From NCBI GenBank assembly GCA_003164375.1, contig PLTE01000095.1, forward strand, positions 18,884-26,138: 7,255 nt of DNA, read 5' to 3'. This stretch comes from Hyphomicrobiales bacterium (GTDB lineage: Bacteria > Pseudomonadota > Alphaproteobacteria > Rhizobiales > Xanthobacteraceae). Positions 1 through 3,415 of this stretch are shown one piece after another (the stretch's first letter is position 1; each line of letters starts with the position of its first letter). The notes below the pieces were generated by a model. That model saw only the letters and a list, made by a program, of their open reading frames with translations, was not told where the DNA came from and did not search any database. Made by a program: the position numbers and the translations under genes.

Positions 1-118
1 CGAGCACGCCGATCTTGGCGTCGGGGTAGAATTGAAGGTTGATGTTGTCGAGAACCTTCCGGTTCGGCGGATAGGTCTTGGACAGATCCTGCATGTGATA
101 GATGAATTGCCGGGCCAT
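1..118 (-). CDS. ettA: EttA-type ABC-F ATPase, N-terminal fragment
   Basis: This is the first 39 codons of a gene read leftwards and cut by the window edge. It begins MARQFIYHMQDLSKTYPP and continues with KVLDNINLQFYPDAKIGVL. That is the characteristic start of EttA (energy-dependent translational throttle A), a cytosolic tandem ABC ATPase of the ABC-F family that binds the ribosomal E site and gates elongation according to the ATP/ADP ratio. The Walker A loop should follow directly after the last visible residues, so no catalytic motif can be checked here. The ATG (complement of 116-118) is chosen because the protein aligns with the family from its first residue. No good Shine-Dalgarno sequence lies directly upstream. 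The gene is divergent from everything else in the window. Recognition is from memory of the family's N-terminus; another ABC-F paralogue is possible but less likely. Confidence 0.88.
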   Translation of the reverse strand, partial: MARQFIYHMQDLSKTYPPNRKVLDNINLQFYPDAKIGVL

Positions 119-195
119 GTTTCGGTTCGGGCGTTGCCGCCCTGCCCTCTCGGTTGGCGCCGCTTCAGCCTTTGCGCTCGGCACAGGCGTGACAC

Positions 196-232
196 TGATG
201 GCGCTCATTTCGGGAAATTATGGCGCTGATTT
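196..232. repeat. Direct repeat at 22-bp spacing flanking a palindrome
   Basis: ATGGCGCT occurs at 198-205 and again at 220-227. The flanks also match (T.ATGGCGCT.ATTT in both copies, 13 of 15 positions). The offset is 22 bp, about two helical turns, so both copies face the same side of the DNA. Between them lies the perfect inverted repeat ATTTC-GG-GAAAT (207-218). The site lies about 80-115 bp upstream of the ettA start. The structure is seen directly; a role as an operator is inference. Confidence 0.5.
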
Positions 233-256
233 AACGACGCCGCACGCCGACGGCAA
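229..256 (-). promoter_or_regulatory. Weak candidate sigma-70 promoter for ettA
   Basis: Read on the minus strand, TTGCCG (complement of 251-256) and TTAAAT (complement of 229-234) are 16 bp apart. Each matches the -35/-10 consensus at 4 of 6 positions. Transcription would start near 222 and give a leader of about 100 nt before the ettA ATG. The direct-repeat structure at 196-232 would overlap the -10 box and start site. The match is weak and only the position supports it. Confidence 0.2.
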
Positions 257-334
257 GCACGGATATTAAGCCGGGATTTCCGGCGTCGGCATAGCGCCGC
301 CGCCGGACCGGTCGATCCCACTGTTAGCGATTGC

Positions 335-354
335 CGTAAAGCTTCGTAAAGCTT
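335..354. repeat. Perfect tandem 10-bp repeat CGTAAAGCTT x2
   Basis: CGTAAAGCTT at 335-344 is repeated exactly at 345-354. Each copy contains the palindrome AAGCTT. The unit equals about one helical turn, so two protein protomers could bind side by side. A good -10-like hexamer, TATACT, sits at 371-376 with no recognisable -35. The repeat covers the place where a -35 box would be, the geometry of an activator-dependent promoter reading rightwards. The repeat is certain; the function is inference. Confidence 0.5.
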
Positions 355-548
355 GATCACAGTCGGGACTTATACTGACCAAAATCGGAACAAATTTTAA
401 TGGTCTCTGGCCGATAATTACCGTCAAACACGCGTTTGAAAAATGTTCCGCTTGTTGCCGCACGTCAAAGCTGCGGCGACGCGGACGACAATAAGGGGGA
501 GCGGCGCGCTTGGGCGGGCTTCTCGATAGAGGCTACGGGAGCCGTGTC

Positions 549-761
549 ATGTGGCGTGATTTTGCCAAAAGTCTGCGGGAGATCTGGCGGCTATCGACTC
601 CAGACGGCGGCGCCTACCGGCCCGATCTGCACTATATGCGCGGCCCCGGCCCGAAATGGCACGCCAAGTACGGCCATCTCTACCCCAAGGCGCAGCCGAT
701 GCGCGCCACGACCAGCGCAGCCTTGCGCGATTTGCCAAACTTGGCCGAACGCGGCGCTTAG
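549..761 (+). CDS. Hypothetical small protein, 70 aa
   Basis: This is an unrecognised small soluble protein, MWRDFAKSLREIW at the start and ending LPNLAERGA. It is rich in Trp, Tyr, His, Pro and Arg, with no membrane segment, signal peptide or metal-binding motif that I can see. Two points favour real coding. By hand count, G+C rises from about 56% at codon position 2 through 63% at position 1 to 76% at position 3, the normal pattern of high-GC coding DNA. The ATG at 549 also has GGGAG at 537-541, 7 nt upstream. A TTG at 510 in the same frame, with GGGGGAG 8 nt before it, would add 13 residues. It lies 89 bp upstream of the dehydrogenase gene on the same strand and could be its first operon partner or a standalone small gene. 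Overlapping open frames on the other strand look less protein-like. A decayed gene fragment is the main alternative. Confidence 0.45.
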   Translation: MWRDFAKSLREIWRLSTPDGGAYRPDLHYMRGPGPKWHAKYGHLYPKAQPMRATTSAALRDLPNLAERGA

Positions 762-850
762 TACCGCCGCCGGTCCCCAACCCGCTTGTTTTGCCCTAGC
801 TGTTATGAGACGGCTACGGGACAACGGAATGGGTAAACGGGGTGGATATC

Positions 851-1807
851 ATGGCGTATCGCTGCGCAATTCTCGACGACTATCAGAACGTGGTGCTCAA
901 AGTCGCCGACTGGTCGAAGGTGAAGGAAGACGTCGAATTCACGGTGTTCAATAACCACCTCGGCGGACCGGATAAGGTCATCGCGGCGCTCAAGGACTTT
1001 GAAATCATCGTCGCCATGCGCGAGCGCACCGGCTTTCCGCGCCAGATCATCGAGGCGCTGCCCAAGCTGAAACTCCTGATCTCGACCGGTCTGCGCAACG
1101 CATCGATCGATACCGAGGCGGCCAAGGCGCGCGGCGTCACCGTCTGCGGCACCGGCGCCTTTGGCAATCCGACCGCCGGCATCGCCATCGGGCTGATGCT
1201 CGAACTGACCCGCCACATCGGCTACGAAAACGCGCGGCTGCATGGCGGCGCGCCGTGGCAGACCACCATCGGGCCCGATCTCGAAGGCTTGACGCTTGGC
1301 GTGCTTGGCCTCGGCAAGCTCGGCATCCGCACCGCCAATATCGCCAAGGCCTTCGGCATGAAGGTGATCGCCTGGAGCCAGAACCTGACGCCGGAAAAAT
1401 GCGCGGAGGCGGGCGTCGGCTATGTCGGCAAGGACGATCTGTTTGGGCAATCCGACTTCATCACCATCCATGTCGTTCTGTCGCAGCGCTCTCGCGGTCT
1501 CGTCGGCAAGCATGAAATCGGCCTGATGAAGCCGTCCGCTTTTCTCATCAATACGTCGCGCGGGCCGATTGTCGACGAAGCGGCGCTCGTCGCGGCCTTG
1601 CTCGACCACAAGATCGGTGGTGCCGGCCTCGACACCTTCGACGTCGAGCCGCTGCCGCTCGATCACCCGTTCCGCAAGATGAAAAACGTCGTCATCACCC
1701 CGCATCTCGGTTATGTCTCCGAGCAGAATTACCACGCCTATTTCGCCGGCGTCGTCGAAGACATCCGCGGCTTCCTCGACGGCAAGCCGGTTCGCGTCAT
1801 GACGTGA
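851..1807 (+). CDS. D-2-hydroxyacid dehydrogenase family protein
   Basis: This is a cytosolic NAD(P)-dependent oxidoreductase of 318 aa, normal for the family, interconverting a 2-keto acid and a D-2-hydroxy acid; the substrate cannot be read from sequence. The N- and C-terminal parts form the substrate domain, and the central Rossmann domain carries GLGKLG (G153, G155, G158). The catalytic residues are all present: R237 in NTSRGPIVDE, E266 in DVEPLP and H285 in TPHLGY. The residue 18 after the last glycine, normally Asp in NAD-specific members, is Ser176 (AWSQN), so NADPH use is possible. The ATG at 851 is chosen because the protein then begins MAYRCAILDD, with a GGGGTGG stretch 5 nt upstream. 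An in-frame GTG at 842 is possible. The next gene starts at or just after its stop codon, so the two are probably co-transcribed. Family assignment is firm. Confidence 0.93.
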   Translation: MAYRCAILDDYQNVVLKVADWSKVKEDVEFTVFNNHLGGPDKVIAALKDFEIIVAMRERTGFPRQIIEALPKLKLLISTGLRNASIDTEAAKARGVTVCGTGAFGNPTAGIAIGLMLELTRHIGYENARLHGGAPWQTTIGPDLEGLTLGVLGLGKLGIRTANIAKAFGMKVIAWSQNLTPEKCAEAGVGYVGKDDLFGQSDFITIHVVLSQRSRGLVGKHEIGLMKPSAFLINTSRGPIVDEAALVAALLDHKIGGAGLDTFDVEPLPLDHPFRKMKNVVITPHLGYVSEQNYHAYFAGVVEDIRGFLDGKPVRVMT

Positions 1808-1812
1808 TCGTC

Positions 1813-2820
1813 ATGAGCGACACGCTGATCGACTTCTACTGCCACATCTATCCGGATTGCTTTTTCCGTGAGATGGAAAAGACCGCGCCGAAGCTCGGCA
1901 ATATCGCGGCGCGGCTGCGCGGCGTGACAAAGATCCACGATCTGGACGCGCGGTTTCGCGAGATGGATGCGTTCGGCGATTACCGGCAGGTGATTTCGCT
2001 GCCGAATCCGCCGATCGAGGATTTCGCCACGCCCGGCCAGGGACTGACGCTGGCGCGAGTCGCCAACGACGCCATGGCCGAGCTTTGCGCCAAACACCCC
2101 GATCGCTTCGCCGGCTTCGTCGCCGCTTTATCGCTCACCGATGTGATGGGCTCGGTCGAGGAAGCCAAGCGCGCCATCGACCAGCTCGGCGCCGCCGGCG
2201 TGCAGATTTTCTCGCCGCTTAACGGCCGGCCGCTCGACGAGCCGGTATTCGAGCCGCTCTACGCCGCCATGGCTCGGCTCGACCGGCCGATCTGGCTGCA
2301 TCCGGCGCGCACCGCGGCGATGCCGGACTACGCCGCCGAACAAAAATCCCGCTTCGAAATGTGGTGGTGCTTCGGCTGGCCCTACGACACCTCGGTCGCC
2401 ATGGTGCGGCTCGCCTTTTGCGGCTTGTTCGACCGCTATCCCGATCTGAAAATCATCACCCACCATCTCGGCGGCATGATTCCCTATTACGACGGCCGCG
2501 TCGGCCCAGGCCTCGACGTCCTCGGCGCGCGTACCTCCGACGAGGATTATTCGCGGATCCTGCCGTCGCTGAAGCGGCCGCACCTTGATTACATGCACGA
2601 TTTCTATGCCGACACTGCGATGTTCGGCGGTGGGGTGCACGCATTGCGCTGCGGCTTCGATTTCTTCGGCGCCGACAAGGTCGTGTTCGCGACCGACACG
2701 CCACTCGGTCCGATCAAGCCGGCGATCGAGGCGCTCAATGCGCTCGACATCTCCGCGGCCGACCGCTGCAAGATTTTTTCCGGCAACGCCGAACGGCTGT
2801 TGAAGAAGACATTCAATTAG
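1813..2820 (+). CDS. Amidohydrolase-2 family (ACMSD-like) metal-dependent hydrolase/decarboxylase
   Basis: This is a 335-aa TIM-barrel enzyme of the Amidohydro_2 (PF04909) type, related to ACMSD and other metal-dependent, non-oxidative decarboxylases and hydrolases of ring-cleavage products. Expected metal and catalytic positions are visible: H11 in the N-terminal DFYCHIYP strand, H163 in WLHPAR, H217/H218 in ITHHLGG and D295 in FATDTPLGP. Their spacing is close to that of ACMSD. The first ligand of the usual HxH pair is Tyr9 here (codon TAC), so the motif reads YxH. The ATG at 1813 is 5 nt after the dehydrogenase stop. A GTG at 1804 would overlap that stop as GTGA and add three residues. Neither has a clear Shine-Dalgarno sequence, so translational coupling to the upstream gene is likely. 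Pairing with a hydroxyacid dehydrogenase suggests a short catabolic route for an aromatic-derived or keto acid, which is inference. The exact reaction is unknown. Confidence 0.88.
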   Translation: MSDTLIDFYCHIYPDCFFREMEKTAPKLGNIAARLRGVTKIHDLDARFREMDAFGDYRQVISLPNPPIEDFATPGQGLTLARVANDAMAELCAKHPDRFAGFVAALSLTDVMGSVEEAKRAIDQLGAAGVQIFSPLNGRPLDEPVFEPLYAAMARLDRPIWLHPARTAAMPDYAAEQKSRFEMWWCFGWPYDTSVAMVRLAFCGLFDRYPDLKIITHHLGGMIPYYDGRVGPGLDVLGARTSDEDYSRILPSLKRPHLDYMHDFYADTAMFGGGVHALRCGFDFFGADKVVFATDTPLGPIKPAIEALNALDISAADRCKIFSGNAERLLKKTFN

Positions 2821-2844
2821 CCGTCAGTTAATTAGTCGTCAGTC
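2815..2844 (+). repeat. 15-bp tandem duplication across the hydrolase stop codon
   Basis: AATTAGCCGTCAGTT (2815-2829) is followed directly by AATTAGTCGTCAGTC (2830-2844), with 13 of 15 bases identical. The first copy contains the TAG stop of the hydrolase gene. Because 15 is a multiple of three, the second TAG (2833-2835) is in frame with it. It reads as a recent slippage duplication giving a back-up stop codon. Confidence 0.7.
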
Positions 2845-3042
2845 CAGGGCGACGTGAAGTGCGCGGATGATCGCTCGCCCACCGGTCGGTGCCGAGCGTG
2901 AGTCAGGCGGATACCGGCGGTGCCATAGCCATTTCGCGACGTGCGAGCTCGGCCTCCAGCGCGCCGATTCCTGGTTTGGCGCGTGACCGACTTTGTGGAT
3001 TTTCCTGATGGACCGGCAATTACGGTTGAAATAGCAAGAATC
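2845..3042. other. Intergenic spacer with only doubtful short frames
   Basis: No supported gene lies in the 320 bases between the hydrolase stop and the HTH gene (2821-3140). Short open frames exist on both strands, for example the complement of 2903-3019 (38 codons, ending ALEAELARREMAMAPPVSA) and 2867-2986 on the plus strand (39 codons). Neither has a ribosome binding site or a recognised family. The minus-strand frame has a helix-like ending and may be the tail of a decayed gene. Confidence 0.5.
2872..2898 (+). terminator. Possible hairpin, weak terminator candidate
   Basis: CGCTCG (2872-2877) pairs with CGAGCG (2893-2898). Inside it CACCG (2880-2884) can pair with CGGTG (2887-2891), giving a GC-rich stem-loop about 50 bp after the hydrolase stop. 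No T-run follows, so it is not a classical intrinsic terminator. It might act with Rho or just stabilise the 3' end of the mRNA. Confidence 0.3.
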
Positions 3043-3070
3043 TTGTGGCAGTAGCCATTTCTGATATAAA
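3043..3070 (+). promoter_or_regulatory. Candidate sigma-70 promoter of the HTH-hyf operon
   Basis: TTGTGG (3043-3048) and TATAAA (3065-3070) are 16 bp apart in an AT-rich island of an otherwise GC-rich window. They stand about 70 bp before the HTH gene. A start site near 3077 is predicted. The GG/GC spacing of a sigma-54 promoter does not fit here. Position and composition support the call; the -35 match is only moderate. Confidence 0.4.
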
Positions 3071-3077
3071 AAACATC

Positions 3078-3089
3078 AGTATTAATGCT
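3078..3089. promoter_or_regulatory. Near-palindrome at the predicted start site, possible operator
   Basis: AGTATTAATGCT is palindromic apart from one mismatched pair (AG.ATTAAT.CT). It begins about 7 bp after the candidate -10 box, where a repressor would block initiation. The small HTH protein encoded directly downstream is an obvious candidate to bind it, but that is inference. Short AT-rich palindromes also arise by chance. Confidence 0.25.
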
Positions 3090-3126
3090 TATTTCTCATT
3101 GCGCGAACGGCCAGGACCGCACTGTC

Positions 3127-3144
3127 ATGAGCGCATTCCCATGA
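3127..3144 (+). other. Five-codon leader ORF overlapping the HTH gene start
   Basis: ATG AGC GCA TTC CCA TGA encodes MSAFP and ends in a TGA that overlaps the HTH gene's ATG as ATGA. AGGA at 3113-3116 stands 10 nt before this mini-ORF's ATG, whereas the HTH start at 3141 has no good Shine-Dalgarno sequence of its own. Ribosomes may therefore load on the leader and restart on the regulator gene. The arrangement is seen directly; translation of the leader is inference. Confidence 0.3.
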
Positions 3145-3395
3145 TCACCGCCGGGCAATTGCGGGCCTCGCGCGCGCTGCTCGGCATCGACCAGCGCAAG
3201 CTCGCCGGGCATGCCGGATTGTCGCTGCCGACCATCCAGCGCATGGAAGCGAGCGAGGGCGTGATCCGCGGTAATGTCGATTCGCTGATGAAGCTCGTCG
3301 CGGCGCTCGACGCGCTCGGCATCGACCTCCTCCCCGACAATTCACCGAGCCAGGGCGGCGGTCGCGGCGTGCGGCTGAAGAGGACCGGCCCATGA
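3141..3395 (+). CDS. Small XRE-family HTH transcriptional regulator
   Basis: This 84-aa protein begins MITAGQLRASRALLGIDQRK. Residues 6-36 form an XRE/Cro-type helix-turn-helix (QRKLAGHAGLSLPTIQRMEA), followed by helices ending near residue 64 and a Gly/Arg-rich tail (QGGGRGVRLKRTGP). There is no sensor domain. The start at 3141 is chosen because the family begins MITA-QLRA at this point. An upstream GTG at 3045 would add 32 unrelated residues and would lie inside the candidate promoter. Its TGA overlaps the hyfB ATG (ATGA), so it is the first gene of the hyf operon and translationally coupled to it. It probably controls the operon and itself, as inferred from position. Signal and operator are unknown. 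Confidence 0.85.
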   Translation: MITAGQLRASRALLGIDQRKLAGHAGLSLPTIQRMEASEGVIRGNVDSLMKLVAALDALGIDLLPDNSPSQGGGRGVRLKRTGP

Positions 3396-3415
3396 CGCTG
3401 ACGATGACGCTGATG
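3392..3415 (+). repeat. 12-bp tandem repeat at the hyfB start
   Basis: ATGACGCTGACG (3392-3403) is followed by ATGACGCTGATG (3404-3415), 11 of 12 bases identical, giving the N-terminus MTLTMTLM. Two in-frame ATG codons result. The first has the better-spaced ribosome binding site (7 nt against 19 nt), so it is taken as the start. Confidence 0.7.

Larger units (their letters stand above)
119..548. other. Divergent intergenic region, no convincing gene
   Basis: This stretch lies between the ettA start (leftward) and the small ORF at 549 (rightward). Open frames here on both strands have no recognisable protein character and no good start context. Base composition drops to AT-rich around 330-440, as expected of a promoter region. 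The visible structures are a 22-bp-spaced direct repeat around a short palindrome (196-232) and a perfect 10-bp tandem repeat (335-354). They are listed separately. Confidence 0.6.

Noticed and set aside
786..808. Separate promoter just before the dehydrogenase gene (TTGTTT ... TTATGA)
   Set aside because: The two elements are only about 11 bp apart, too close for a sigma-70 promoter.
436..954. Plus-strand frame of 172 codons crossing into the dehydrogenase start
   Set aside because: It overlaps the 549-761 frame, which has better codon-position statistics and start context, and runs into the dehydrogenase gene in the wrong phase.
803..1735. Open frame of 310 codons on the minus strand, opposite the dehydrogenase gene
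   Set aside because: It lies antisense to a clearly recognisable enzyme, is rich in Arg, Asp and Gly as GC-rich shadow frames are, and has no family resemblance.
3046..3062. Sigma-54 promoter (TGGCAG-N5-) upstream of the hyf operon
   Set aside because: The GG is present but the expected GC element at the required spacing is TT, so the -24/-12 pattern fails.
3045..3140. GTG at 3045 as start of a longer HTH protein (116 aa)
   Set aside because: The extra residues are encoded by AT-rich DNA containing the candidate promoter, show no family similarity and lack a ribosome binding site. The family N-terminus matches the ATG at 3141.
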